DNA of 64,000 nt from Parvibaculum sp. (GCF_019635935.1 NZ_JAHBYN010000001.1:3253532-3317531), one strand, 5' to 3'; counted from the first letter of the stretch, positions 29,687-38,407 are shown. The notes: generated from the sequence alone by a model not told the origin. Translations and numbers: made by a program.

Positions 29687-31387
29687 TCAGCCACCGGCCC
29701 TCAGTCCAAAGTGTGCGAGTATTTTGTCTGTTATCGGTTGTGTTCGAATGTGGTCTCTGTCCCAATTACCTTCAGCCACTTTGTCAACAACGGCTATTGC
29801 CTGATTGAGAATTTCATCAGCGTCATCCCAAAGTTTCTTCATGATCTTCTCGCAGCGCCTCCCCATGTCCGCCGAATTCATAAGTGACTGCGCTTCACCG
29901 TCCATAATGAGTCGTGCCGCCAGCAGAATGTGATAACGACCAGGGACGAATTTTGATGAAATTTTTTTGGCGCTGAACAGTCGTGTGAGCCTATAAGCTG
30001 CGTAAGCTGCGACATAGTAAGGCTCCATCCTGTCACCATCGCGAAAAATATCCTTGCCAACCTTCTCCGCTAGAAGTTTGTAGTTTCGCGTCGTCCGGTG
30101 CGGTTCATTTAGAAACATAGCGCCCACCGCACGCACCAATGTTTGATGCCCCACGATGCGAGATTTAAGAATTTCTTCGCTATCATATTGATGGGTGCGA
30201 CGCTCATAGTACAAACGATGATCAGCGTCAAAACGCTTGAAGTATTCTTCTAGCCTCTTGGCAAAATCCTTCAATGCAAAGAATTGGTCTGGCTTAACCT
30301 CGGTTTGCCTATTTGTTGCTGTGATTACAGACTCAGTTACGGCCTCGTCTTTGGTCGAGATGATACGAACGGGAATGCGAACCTCATCTGTCAGAAGATC
30401 CCAATTGTCGTGCAATACATGGCTCGTCTGACAACCATTGACGATCTGAAAGTCTCCCATCGTGAATTTGTTGCCGGTCGCGAACAGAGTCTTAGCGATG
30501 ATGGTGACACCGTTGTTCATGAGTGGAAATCGACCGCGCGCCTCGGATTTCAGAGTTTCTCTTATTTCGGCGTTGATGGCGTTGTAGCCTTCCCAATCGC
30601 GGACATTCTCATAGAACAGACTCTTGATGATGTCGCCTTCGTCATCGCGCACGAGCGATAGAAACGTTGTTGCCGGTAGTAGTCCAAGGTAAGCCTCTTT
30701 TACGCCAGCTATTTCGGGCACGACTGTTCGCTGTGGAAAGTCGAACTCACGCGTAATGGAATTTTTTGTCTGATTATATAATTTTTGAATTTGATCCGCG
30801 CCAATTGGGACGAACTCTACATCCTTAAAAAGTCCTGTGGCCTTCAGTTCTTCGACTTCTGCTGAAGCGCGAGCCACGAGATTCTTGTCGGCTTGCCACT
30901 TGCCCGTAGTTACGTAGTACATGTAACAAAGAGGATTTCCCTTCGAGAATTTTCCGCTTCGCTTGTAGATTGCTTCCATTATCTCGACGGCACGTTTTAT
31001 GTCGTCGTTTCGTTCCAGTTTTCCCTTTCCGAAGAAATCCTGCACACCGGCGCCGAATGTGCCGATCTTACCGCCGTCGAATCCCTCTGAGCGTTCCGCC
31101 TGTACAAATATGAATGTCGTTTCCAGATACCCATTGAGTTCGACAAGGTCTTCGATGGAATCGACATCGCTAATTAGACTGTTGTTCACAATAATGGCGA
31201 TACCATCAATTCCTGTATCGCCACCTTTGCCAACGACGAGATCGGGCGGGTCAAAGGGCGCTTCGCTGTAATGCTTTCGCGTGGTGAGAAAGGTGGCGAA
31301 CGTTTCGAAACGTTCGGATTCCTCGATGCTCGTGAGATCGAATTGCTCGGCAAACTCCGCAAGCAATCCTTGGGTTATTTTATCCAT
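29687..31387 (-). CDS. AIPR-family abortive phage infection protein
   Basis: 566-residue member of the AIPR family (abortive phage resistance, AbiR-like). Family blocks: LMNNGVTII (289-297), FQIVNGCQTSHVL (313-325) and the TATNRQTEVK region. The N-terminal part (about 45-125) resembles a PD-(D/E)XK nuclease core: D61 in GIDGIAI and the strand TFIFVQ leading to Q96. Where I expect Q-x-K the sequence reads Q-A-E-R, so the catalytic lysine may be missing. Strikingly lower GC and different codon use from the flanking genes. No partner gene adjoins it, so it is probably a stand-alone defence gene gained by transfer. Confidence 0.85.
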   Translation of the reverse strand: MDKITQGLLAEFAEQFDLTSIEESERFETFATFLTTRKHYSEAPFDPPDLVVGKGGDTGIDGIAIIVNNSLISDVDSIEDLVELNGYLETTFIFVQAERSEGFDGGKIGTFGAGVQDFFGKGKLERNDDIKRAVEIMEAIYKRSGKFSKGNPLCYMYYVTTGKWQADKNLVARASAEVEELKATGLFKDVEFVPIGADQIQKLYNQTKNSITREFDFPQRTVVPEIAGVKEAYLGLLPATTFLSLVRDDEGDIIKSLFYENVRDWEGYNAINAEIRETLKSEARGRFPLMNNGVTIIAKTLFATGNKFTMGDFQIVNGCQTSHVLHDNWDLLTDEVRIPVRIISTKDEAVTESVITATNRQTEVKPDQFFALKDFAKRLEEYFKRFDADHRLYYERRTHQYDSEEILKSRIVGHQTLVRAVGAMFLNEPHRTTRNYKLLAEKVGKDIFRDGDRMEPYYVAAYAAYRLTRLFSAKKISSKFVPGRYHILLAARLIMDGEAQSLMNSADMGRRCEKIMKKLWDDADEILNQAIAVVDKVAEGNWDRDHIRTQPITDKILAHFGLRAGG

Positions 31388-31683
31388 GATTCGACCCCCC
31401 TAGAGTCGGCGCATTGCCATAAATTGGCGGAGTTAAAGGGTGTAATCATCGGTGTAGTTCATCGCTTGCCGCTTGTGTTTGAGGTGCTGCGTACTGAACT
31501 TCTTAGAATGAGCATATAGTGCGAAGTACATATACAAATAGAAATCTGCTCTGATCCACGTTGTAGACTGAGCGATGGGTCTGCGTACGGCGCCACAATT
31601 GATACAATTTTCCGCTGGCCGCTTGCCCGCGACTCGTGCTTCCTTTCGCGCGGCGCGTCCCGCGATCCTTCGGAACAAGTCCC
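31388..31683. other. Low-GC gap between AIPR gene and rarD
   Basis: About 296 bases, AT-rich on the left and switching to host-like GC near 31610. It must hold the promoters of the divergent AIPR gene and rarD, but I cannot pick a convincing -35/-10 pair. No ORF with a ribosome site, no tRNA and no obvious attachment-site repeat found. Confidence 0.5.
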
Positions 31684-32619
31684 ATGACACCTGCGTCTCC
31701 CGCAGCCCCCGCGAGCGAGGCCGCGCTTGGCGCGTCGGCCGCCGCCGCCGGTTATCTGCTCTGGGGGCTCTCGGTCATCTATTACCGCCAGCTTGCTCAT
31801 GTCGTGCCGATGGAAATTCTGGCCCATCGCGCGCTCTGGAGCCTGTTGCTGGTCGCGGTCTGCGTCCTCATCTTCGGGCGGCGCGCGCAATTGATGGCGG
31901 TGTTGCGCGACCGCCGCGCCATGGCGATCCTCGGGCTCACCGCCGCCATCATCGGCTCCAACTGGCTGGTGTTCATCTGGGCCGTCAATTCCGATCGCAT
32001 CCTCGAAACCAGCCTCGGCTATTTCATCAACCCGCTGATGAGCGTGCTCGCCGGCGTGTTGTTGCTCGGCGAGCGCCTGTCGCGCGCGCAGAAGCTCGCC
32101 ATCGGGCTTGCCGCCGCCGCCGTCCTCTATTTCACGTTGGCCCTCGGCTTCGTGCCCTGGGTGTCGCTCTTCCTCGCGGTCAGCTTCGCCGCCTATGGCT
32201 ATCTGAAAAAGACGGTGCGCGCCGGAGCGCTCGAAGGTCTCTTCGTCGAGGTTGTCATCCTCGCGCCGTTCGGCATCGCCTGGCTCTTCTGGATGTCGGC
32301 GCATGGCGGCTCCGTCTTCGGCAATGTCGATCCTTATACGGACATTCTGCTGATCCTGACCGGGCCGATGACCGCCGTGCCGCTCCTCCTCTTCACCTAT
32401 GGCGCCCAGCGCATCCGGCTGACGACGCTCGGCCTGATGCAATACATGGTGCCCACCGCCTCCTTCCTGATCGCGGTCTTCCTCTATGGCGAGCCCTTCG
32501 GCATGGGCCAGCTCGTCACATTTGGCCTCATCTGGGTGGCGCTGGCGCTTTTCAGCTTCGACACTTTCGTCCGCGAGCGCGAATTGCGCCGCGTGGCGAA
32601 CCTCAAAAACCGGGGATAA
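31684..32619 (+). CDS. rarD: RarD-type EamA/DMT transporter
   Basis: About 311-residue inner-membrane protein with ten predicted hydrophobic helices in two EamA repeats. RarD hallmarks: GYLLWGLSVIYYRQL at the N-terminus, the EILAHRALWSLLLV segment, and NWLVFIWAVNSDRILETSLGYFINPLMSVL. The family was named for chloramphenicol sensitivity; transported substrate is unclear. ATG 31684 starts just before the conserved region; 16 extra residues from 31636 are unlikely. It faces the LOG gene, with an unusual repeat-rich gap between them. Confidence 0.92.
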   Translation: MTPASPAAPASEAALGASAAAAGYLLWGLSVIYYRQLAHVVPMEILAHRALWSLLLVAVCVLIFGRRAQLMAVLRDRRAMAILGLTAAIIGSNWLVFIWAVNSDRILETSLGYFINPLMSVLAGVLLLGERLSRAQKLAIGLAAAAVLYFTLALGFVPWVSLFLAVSFAAYGYLKKTVRAGALEGLFVEVVILAPFGIAWLFWMSAHGGSVFGNVDPYTDILLILTGPMTAVPLLLFTYGAQRIRLTTLGLMQYMVPTASFLIAVFLYGEPFGMGQLVTFGLIWVALALFSFDTFVRERELRRVANLKNRG

Positions 32620-32699
32620 GTTTTTCCGCCGCGGCAGATTCCGCCCCGCGAATCGCCCAGCGCACCCGCGGCAGTCCAAAACCGGGGATAAAAAATTTC

Positions 32700-32734
32700 A
32701 TCCCCGGGGATAAGTTGCACTTATCCCCGGGGAT
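32700..32734. repeat. Near-contiguous 16-bp inverted repeat in the rarD/LOG gap
   Basis: ATCCCCGGGGATAAGT (32700-32715), spacer TGC, ACTTATCCCCGGGGAT (32719-32734): perfect 16-bp arms, each itself containing the palindrome ATCCCCGGGGAT. Two further CCGGGGATAA copies precede it (at the 3' end of rarD and about 32682). It may serve as a bidirectional terminator for the converging genes or as a protein-binding site; there is no T-tract. Confidence 0.8.
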
Positions 32735-32763
32735 CATCCGTACACGGAGAGAAGATATCCCCG

Positions 32764-32818
32764 TTTGTGACAGTTTTTTGACAGTTTGATGACAGAAGGG
32801 GGGTGGCGCTGTCACAAA
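32764..32818. repeat. Three TGACAG repeats at 11-bp spacing within an inverted repeat
   Basis: TGACAG occurs at 32768, 32779 and 32790, exactly 11 bases apart, so all three sit on one face of the helix. The block is bounded by TTTGTGACAG (32764-32773) and its complement CTGTCACAAA (32809-32818), the latter overlapping the LOG stop codon. Looks like a cooperative binding site or a large hairpin. Confidence 0.65.
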
Positions 32819-33360
32819 GCCGCTTCGATGCGCGGGATAACGTCCTCGATCCGATCCACCACCGAGTAGATGCGCCGGATGTCGGAGCGCGCGAAACCGG
32901 CCTTGATGATGTGGTCGAGAAGTTCGATCAGCGGATCCCAGAAGCCGTTTAGGTTCACAATAACAATGGGTTGGCTGTGCCGGCCGAGCTGCGCCCAGGT
33001 CAGCATCTCGACCGTTTCTTCGAGCGTTCCGATGCCGCCGGGCAGCGCCACGAAGCCTTGGGCGCGCTCGAACATCGCCTGTTTCCGCTCATGCATGCTG
33101 TCGGTGACGATCAGTTCCGTCACATCGTTGAGCTGCACCTCGACTTCCGTCAGGAATTTCGGAATGATTCCAGTGACTTGTCCGCCTTCCGCCAGCACCG
33201 CCCGCGCCACCGCGCCCATCGTCCCGACGCCGCCGCCGCCATAGACGAGGCGTACATTTGCGCGTGCCATCAAACGTCCGAAAGCATCCGCCGCCGCCAT
33301 GAATTGGGGTTCGCGTCCGGTGCCGGAGCCGCAATAGACGCACAGGCGTTCGAGTTTCAT
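32812..33360 (-). CDS. LOG-family nucleoside 5'-monophosphate phosphoribohydrolase
   Basis: 182 residues, TIGR00730/LOG family, releasing a base from (cytokinin riboside) 5'-monophosphates. Signature PGGIGTLEE at residues 107-115, with MHERKQAMF (89-97) providing the usual Arg-Lys pair and GGGGVGTMGA (41-50) in the nucleotide fold. Often misannotated as lysine decarboxylase. Its bacterial role is nucleotide salvage or cytokinin production. Monocistronic, converging on rarD, and divergent from the LysM protein gene. Confidence 0.93.
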   Translation of the reverse strand: MKLERLCVYCGSGTGREPQFMAAADAFGRLMARANVRLVYGGGGVGTMGAVARAVLAEGGQVTGIIPKFLTEVEVQLNDVTELIVTDSMHERKQAMFERAQGFVALPGGIGTLEETVEMLTWAQLGRHSQPIVIVNLNGFWDPLIELLDHIIKAGFARSDIRRIYSVVDRIEDVIPRIEAAL

Positions 33361-33501
33361 CGGCTAAGCATCTTTCACTGTTGAGTTTATCGTCGCGGAG
33401 CATTCACATTGGTGCCGTATTTGCAAGTTACGCGATAGACTATGCGTTGCGCGGAATTCGTCCCATTCCGGCACGCGTACCAACGGGCAGGGAACACGGA
33501 A

Positions 33502-34470
33502 ATGAAACTCGGAGCGATCCTCGGTGCCTTGGTGGTGGCCCTCGCGCTGCTGGCCGCGGGCTATTGGTTCTTTCTGCGCGGCGATGGCGTACCGGCGCCC
33601 GCCGATGTCGCGGTCGAGGGGCAAGTCCCTGAAGACGTTGACGTTTTCGACGAGGCCGCCGACCCCGCCATTCCCACATTCGACATCGTCCGCGTCGAGC
33701 GCGACGGTGCGACGCTCGCCGCCGGCCGCGCCCTTCCGGGCGCCCGCGTCGCGGTGAAAGCCAATGGCGAAGTGGTCGCCGAGGTCACCGCCGACGACCG
33801 CGGCGAATGGGTCGCCGTCCTCGACGATCCGCTGAAACCCGGCAATGTCGAGCTCCGCCTCACCGCCACCAATCCGGACGGCAGCACCCGCGACAGCCGC
33901 CAGGTCGTCTCCGTCGTCGTCCCCGACCAGCCCGACAAACCCGCCCTCGTCGTCCGCAGCGAGCCCGGCAAGGCAAGCATTGTGCTGCAAGGACCGGGTG
34001 TTCCCTCCGATGCCGGTAGCCTGATCCTCGAAACGGTCGACTACGACGAAGACGGCAACCTGATCATCTCCGGCCGCGCCGACGCCGGCGCCACGGTCCG
34101 CGTCTATGTCGGCGGCGATCCGGTCGGCCAGACGACCACCGGTCCCACGGGCCGCTGGGAACTCCGCCCCGACGTCGAAATCGCGCCCGGACAGTATGCC
34201 CTGCGCGTCGACCAGCTCGACGAGGAAGGCCGCGTCGTCGGCCGCGTCGAGGTCCCCTTCGAGCGCGGCGAACCCTCGGCGGTCCTCGCGGCGCTGAAGG
34301 AGGGCAAGGTCGTCATCCAGCCGGGCAACAACCTCTGGAACATCGCCCACCGGCTCTACGGTTCGGGTTTCCGCTACACGGTCATCTACGAGGCCAACAA
34401 GGACCAGATCCGCGATCCGGACCTGATTTATCCGGGTCAGGTCTTCGCAACGCCGGCCGGCGACCGCTAA
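33502..34470 (+). CDS. LysM-domain envelope protein
   Basis: About 322 residues. A single N-terminal hydrophobic segment (GAILGALVVALALLAAGYWFF) anchors it or acts as signal. The middle holds Ig-like beta repeats (GARVAVKANGEVVAEVTADDRGEW; ATVRVYVGGDPVGQTTTGPTGRW), and the C-terminus is one LysM module (VIQPGNNLWNIAHRLYGSG...IYPGQVF), which binds peptidoglycan glycan chains. ATG 33502 chosen; an ATG 20 codons earlier adds a charged stretch before the signal. Probably periplasmic. The exporter gene follows after a strong hairpin. Confidence 0.85.
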   Translation: MKLGAILGALVVALALLAAGYWFFLRGDGVPAPADVAVEGQVPEDVDVFDEAADPAIPTFDIVRVERDGATLAAGRALPGARVAVKANGEVVAEVTADDRGEWVAVLDDPLKPGNVELRLTATNPDGSTRDSRQVVSVVVPDQPDKPALVVRSEPGKASIVLQGPGVPSDAGSLILETVDYDEDGNLIISGRADAGATVRVYVGGDPVGQTTTGPTGRWELRPDVEIAPGQYALRVDQLDEEGRVVGRVEVPFERGEPSAVLAALKEGKVVIQPGNNLWNIAHRLYGSGFRYTVIYEANKDQIRDPDLIYPGQVFATPAGDR

Positions 34471-34516
34471 ATGCCTGTTGCGGTTCGCAAATAGTCGCTT
34501 ATCTAGGGATGAGAAC

Positions 34517-34547
34517 GACGCCCCGTCCGGGTTCCGGGCGGGGCGTC
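34517..34547. other. Strong GC hairpin between LysM gene and ABC exporter
   Basis: 14-base arms GACGCCCCGTCCGG (34517-34530) and CCGGGCGGGGCGTC (34534-34547), complementary apart from one T-G pair, with loop GTT. No T-tract follows. It argues that the exporter does not start at the in-frame ATG at 34509, and may attenuate or protect the downstream mRNA. Confidence 0.6.
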
Positions 34548-34589
34548 GGCGCTTGCCGTGCCCCTCGAAACCGGAGACCCTCGGCCACA

Positions 34590-36515
34590 ATGTCCAGGCA
34601 CATGAGCCGCAATACACAAGGCGGAATGCCGCCCCTGACCCCCCGCGGTCACTGGTGGACGCTCGCCTCGGTGCTGCCGCGCCTCTGGCCCGCCGGCCGG
34701 TCCGACCTGCGCACCCGCGTCGTCATCGCCATGATCGCGCTCATCGGCGCCAAGATCGTCACCGTCTATGTGCCCTTCCTCTACAAGGAAGCCGTCGACC
34801 GCCTCTCGCCGGAAACGGCCGCCGCCGCCGCCGTGGTCGTGCCGGTCGCGCTGATCGTCGCCTATGGCGTCGGCCGCATCCTGATGGTGGCGCTCGCCCA
34901 GCTTCGCGACGCCGTCTTCGCGAAAGTCGGCCAGAACGCCGTGCGCGAGCTCGCGGTCGAGACCTTCCGCCACCTCCACGCACTCTCGCTGCGCTTCCAT
35001 CTGGAGCGCAGAACCGGCGGCCTGTCGCGGGTTATTGAGCGCGGCACCAAGGGCATCGACTTCCTGCTGCGCTTTTCGCTGTTCAACATCGTGCCGACGA
35101 TCATCGAACTTATCCTCGTCTGCATCATCCTCGCTTATGCTTTCGACATCTGGTACGCGGTCGTCACCGCCGCCACCGTCATCGTCTACATGATTTTCAC
35201 CTTCGCCGTGACCGAGTGGCGCACGCGGTTTCGGCGCGAAATGAACGATCTCGACACCGAGGCCAACACCAAGGCGGTCGACAGCCTGCTCAACTACGAA
35301 ACGGTCAAGTATTTCGGCAACGAAGACCACGAGGCAAAGCGGTTCGACAGGTCGATGGCGGGCTATGAGCACGCGGCGGTCAAGACGACGACATCGCTTT
35401 CGCTGCTCAACACCGGTCAGACGCTGATCTTCACGGCCGGCCTCGCGGCGCTGATGCTGATGGCCGCGCAAGGCATCGCCGCCGGTATCCTGACCGTCGG
35501 CTCCTTCGTCATGGTCAATGCCTATCTGATCCAGCTCTACCAGCCGCTCAACCTGCTCGGCACCGTCTACCGCGAAATCCGTCAGGCATTGATCGACATG
35601 GAAACCATGTTCGACCTGTTGCAGGTCCCGCCGGAAATCCGCGACGCGCCCAACGCGCGTCCGCTGGAGGTGAAGGGTGGCGAACTGGTGTTCGAGAATG
35701 TCGGATTTTTCTACGATCCCGACAGGCGCATCCTCGACAATGTGTCCTTTCGCGTCCCCGCCGGCCGCACGCTTGCCATTGTCGGCCCTTCGGGCGCGGG
35801 CAAATCGACGATCTCGCGCATTCTCTATCGCTTCTACGACATCGCCGAAGGTAGCGTCCGCATCGACGGTCAGGACATCCGCGACGTGACGCAAACGACG
35901 CTTCGCGCCGCCATTGGCATGGTTCCGCAGGACACGGTGCTCTTCAACGACACCATCCGCTACAACATTCGCTACGGCCGGCCCGATGCGACCGACGCCG
36001 AGGTCGAAGCGGCGGCCCGGCTGGCGCAGATCGCCGGCTTCATCGAGCGCCTCCCGAAAGGCTATGAAACGCGCGTCGGCGAACGTGGCCTGAAGCTCTC
36101 GGGCGGCGAGAAGCAGCGCGTCGCCATCGCCCGCACCATCCTCAAAAATCCGCCGATCCTGCTGCTCGACGAGGCAACTTCGGCGCTCGACACGCACACC
36201 GAAAAGGAAATACAGACGGCCCTGAAAGGCATTTCCGAAAACCGGACGACGCTGATCATCGCCCATCGCCTGTCGACGGTTATCGACGCCGACGAAATTC
36301 TGGTGCTGGAACAGGGCAGGGTGATGGAGCGCGGCCGCCACGAGGTGCTCCTCGCGCAAGGCGGCGTCTATGCGGCAATGTGGAACCGCCAGCGCGAAGC
36401 GGATGCCGCCCGTGAAAAGCTCGAAACGATGCCCGCAAGCGCCGCGCCGCAGGCGGCTGACCTCGAATCCGATCCGGTGGAGCCACTGACAACGGCCGAT
36501 TCCGGTTACGCTTAA
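34590..36515 (+). CDS. Atm1/HMT1-type ABC exporter (half-transporter)
   Basis: About 641 residues: one six-helix membrane domain (about 60-340) and one ATPase domain. Walker A GPSGAGKST, signature LSGGEKQRVAIA, Walker B ILLLDEATSALD, H-loop AHRLST. The DTEANTKAVDSLLNYETVKYFGNE segment is diagnostic of the Atm1/HMT1 branch, which exports glutathione-bound metals or persulfides, so it probably homodimerises in the inner membrane. ATG 34590 lies after a GGAG site; the upstream ATG at 34509 falls before a strong hairpin. A glutathione link fits the gor gene elsewhere in the window. Confidence 0.9.
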   Translation: MSRHMSRNTQGGMPPLTPRGHWWTLASVLPRLWPAGRSDLRTRVVIAMIALIGAKIVTVYVPFLYKEAVDRLSPETAAAAAVVVPVALIVAYGVGRILMVALAQLRDAVFAKVGQNAVRELAVETFRHLHALSLRFHLERRTGGLSRVIERGTKGIDFLLRFSLFNIVPTIIELILVCIILAYAFDIWYAVVTAATVIVYMIFTFAVTEWRTRFRREMNDLDTEANTKAVDSLLNYETVKYFGNEDHEAKRFDRSMAGYEHAAVKTTTSLSLLNTGQTLIFTAGLAALMLMAAQGIAAGILTVGSFVMVNAYLIQLYQPLNLLGTVYREIRQALIDMETMFDLLQVPPEIRDAPNARPLEVKGGELVFENVGFFYDPDRRILDNVSFRVPAGRTLAIVGPSGAGKSTISRILYRFYDIAEGSVRIDGQDIRDVTQTTLRAAIGMVPQDTVLFNDTIRYNIRYGRPDATDAEVEAAARLAQIAGFIERLPKGYETRVGERGLKLSGGEKQRVAIARTILKNPPILLLDEATSALDTHTEKEIQTALKGISENRTTLIIAHRLSTVIDADEILVLEQGRVMERGRHEVLLAQGGVYAAMWNRQREADAAREKLETMPASAAPQAADLESDPVEPLTTADSGYA

Positions 36516-36535
36516 CCTCAAGGGGCGGGCGGAGT

Positions 36536-36550
36536 ACACTTCGTAAGTGT
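36536..36550. promoter_or_regulatory. Palindrome upstream of psd
   Basis: ACACTT-CGT-AAGTGT, perfect 6-bp arms, 37 bases before the psd ATG. Could be an operator or a small hairpin in the 5' leader of psd-pssA. No known regulator is assigned. Confidence 0.3.
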
Positions 36551-36587
36551 TCCCGGATAAACCGCCAGATTAAACAGAAAGACGCTC

Positions 36588-37268
36588 ATGGACGCCCTGA
36601 CTTCGATCCTGACCCCGATCCACAAGGAAGGCCACCGCTGGGTCATCATCTTCGCCGCGGCGACGATCGTCCTGTTCCTGATCTGGAATCCGCTCGGCTG
36701 GATCGGCGTCGTTCTGACGCTCTGGTGCCTCTACTTCTTCCGCGATCCCGACCGCGTCACCCCCTCGCGCGACGGACTGGTCATCAGCCCGGCCGACGGC
36801 GTCGTTAACATGATCACGGAAGCCTCGCCGCCGGAGGAGCTCGGCCTCGGCGACATGACGCGCACCCGCGTCAGCATCTTCATGAACGTCTTCAATTGCC
36901 ACGTGAACCGGGCGCCGGTCGCCGGCAAGGTGAAGCGCGTCGCCTACAGGCCCGGCCTCTTTCTCAATGCCGATCTCGACAAGGCGAGCGATGCCAATGA
37001 GCGCAATTCGCTGCTGATCGAGCGCGCCGACGGCGAGCAGGTCGTCGTGGTCCAGATCGCCGGCCTTGTCGCGCGCCGCATCGTTTGCGACGTCGCCGAA
37101 GGCGTCGATCTCGCGGCGGGCGAGCGGTTCGGCATCATTCGTTTCGGCAGCCGCCTTGATGTATATTTGCCGGTCGGGGCAATTCCGCTGGTTGCAGTCG
37201 GACAGACCTCTATCGGCGGCGAGACCGTGCTGGCCGATTCCATTTCGGTGGAACCGCACCATGTCTGA
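36588..37268 (+). CDS. psd: Phosphatidylserine decarboxylase, short type
   Basis: 226-residue proenzyme of the PSD-A type found in alphaproteobacteria. It makes phosphatidylethanolamine from phosphatidylserine in the inner membrane. Two N-terminal hydrophobic segments (about 20-55) anchor it. SPADGVV and the [11 protein letters not shown] block are family motifs. The self-cleavage site is F-G-S (about residues 185-187, in [11 protein letters not shown]), where the Ser becomes the pyruvoyl group of the small subunit. Followed 27 bases later by pssA, which supplies its substrate. Confidence 0.95.
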   Translation: MDALTSILTPIHKEGHRWVIIFAAATIVLFLIWNPLGWIGVVLTLWCLYFFRDPDRVTPSRDGLVISPADGVVNMITEASPPEELGLGDMTRTRVSIFMNVFNCHVNRAPVAGKVKRVAYRPGLFLNADLDKASDANERNSLLIERADGEQVVVVQIAGLVARRIVCDVAEGVDLAAGERFGIIRFGSRLDVYLPVGAIPLVAVGQTSIGGETVLADSISVEPHHV

Positions 37269-37295
37269 GTTCGGGATAAAAGCGAGGTAACGAAA

Positions 37296-38165
37296 ATGGC
37301 CGGTCCCCTTCCGCCATTCGAGCCGCGTCCCGGCGCCGGTTTCCGCGCCGGCGAGAGCCTGCGCACACGCCGCGCCCGTCAGTTCGCGCAACTGCCCGTG
37401 CGCACGATCATTCCCAACGCATTGACGGTGCTGGCGCTCTGCGCCGGCCTCACAGCGATCCGCTTTGCAATCGAAGGCCGGTTCGAGGCGGCCGTCGTCG
37501 CCATCATCGTTGCTTCGGTGTTCGATGCGCTTGACGGGCGCGTCGCGCGTCTGTTGCAGGGGTCGACCCGCTTCGGCGCCGAACTCGACTCGCTGACCGA
37601 TTTCGTCAATTTCGGCGTTGCCCCCGTTGTCGTTCTCTATTTGTGGTCGCTTGGCGAAATCGGCGGCATCGGCTGGATCGCGGTGCTCGGTTTCTCGGTG
37701 TGCTGCGCGCTGCGGCTTGCACGCTTCAATGTCGCGCTGGAAGATCCGGACAAGCCCGCATGGACCGGCAACTATTTTGTCGGCGTTCCGGCGCCGGCCG
37801 CCGCCGGCCTCGTCATGTTGCCATTGTATCTTTCGTTCATCGGCGTCGGCTGGCTCAAGGAAGCGCCGCTTCTGATTGCGCTGCACGCGCTGGCGGTCGC
37901 CTTTCTGATGGTCAGCCAGATCCCGACATTTTCCGGCAAACGCATGGGCCTTCGCATTCGCCGCGACATGGTGTTGCCGATCCTGCTTCTGATCGGCTTC
38001 ACCGCCGCTGTGATCCTCAGCTATCCGTGGTGGACCTTCATGTCGCTGGCTGCAGTTTATCTGCTGTCGATTCCGGTCGCCGTGATGCGCTATCGCCATC
38101 ACAAGGCGCGCACGGCGACGCACGACCCCGAAGCGGCCGAAACGAGCGATCTGAAACTGGATTAA
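37296..38165 (+). CDS. pssA: CDP-diacylglycerol-serine O-phosphatidyltransferase
   Basis: 289-residue membrane enzyme making phosphatidylserine from CDP-diacylglycerol and serine. The CDP-alcohol phosphotransferase motif D-G-x2-A-R-x8-G-x3-D-x3-D is matched exactly, beginning at about D80 (DGRVARLLQG...). About eight hydrophobic helices and an N-terminal basic tail of about 40 residues. Pairs with psd in a two-gene operon forming the PE synthesis route. Ends with a charged His/Glu-rich tail. Confidence 0.96.
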   Translation: MAGPLPPFEPRPGAGFRAGESLRTRRARQFAQLPVRTIIPNALTVLALCAGLTAIRFAIEGRFEAAVVAIIVASVFDALDGRVARLLQGSTRFGAELDSLTDFVNFGVAPVVVLYLWSLGEIGGIGWIAVLGFSVCCALRLARFNVALEDPDKPAWTGNYFVGVPAPAAAGLVMLPLYLSFIGVGWLKEAPLLIALHALAVAFLMVSQIPTFSGKRMGLRIRRDMVLPILLLIGFTAAVILSYPWWTFMSLAAVYLLSIPVAVMRYRHHKARTATHDPEAAETSDLKLD

Positions 38166-38179
38166 TAAATCTTTGCCGC

Positions 38180-38407
38180 TCAGCGTGCCGGGCGGACTCT
38201 GTCTCCGGCGTCGGCATGTGCGGCGCGCGCCGCGCCCAGCCTTCGAAGTACATCGCGGCGCAGCGTACCGGAAGCGTCGAGGATAGGTTCAACGCGATTG
38301 TTGTCGCGGGTGGTGTACGCCTCGGTGTCTCGCATTGTCAGCTCCGCCGATGCTCCGGCGGCTCCATCTGTTTGGTCGTCGTCCGTCTCGTCGTCACGTT
38401 GCGGCAT
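38180..38407 (-). CDS. Possible small acidic protein coupled to the methyltransferase gene
   Basis: A 75-residue ORF beginning MPQRDDETDDDQTDG, with a strongly acidic start and an Arg-rich end. It overlaps the last 14 bases of the methyltransferase-like gene and has GGAG 7 bases before its ATG, an arrangement typical of translational coupling. Without it, the 228-base gap downstream of pssA is empty. I recognise no family. It may be a chance ORF in GC-rich DNA; conservation would decide. Confidence 0.35.
   Translation of the reverse strand: MPQRDDETDDDQTDGAAGASAELTMRDTEAYTTRDNNRVEPILDASGTLRRDVLRRLGAARAAHADAGDRVRPAR

Noticed and set aside
32682..32734. TTATCCCC repeats as DnaA boxes or a replication origin
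   Set aside because: DnaA boxes need TTATnCACA-type sequence; no AT-rich unwinding region and no dnaA or other origin-linked gene adjoins.
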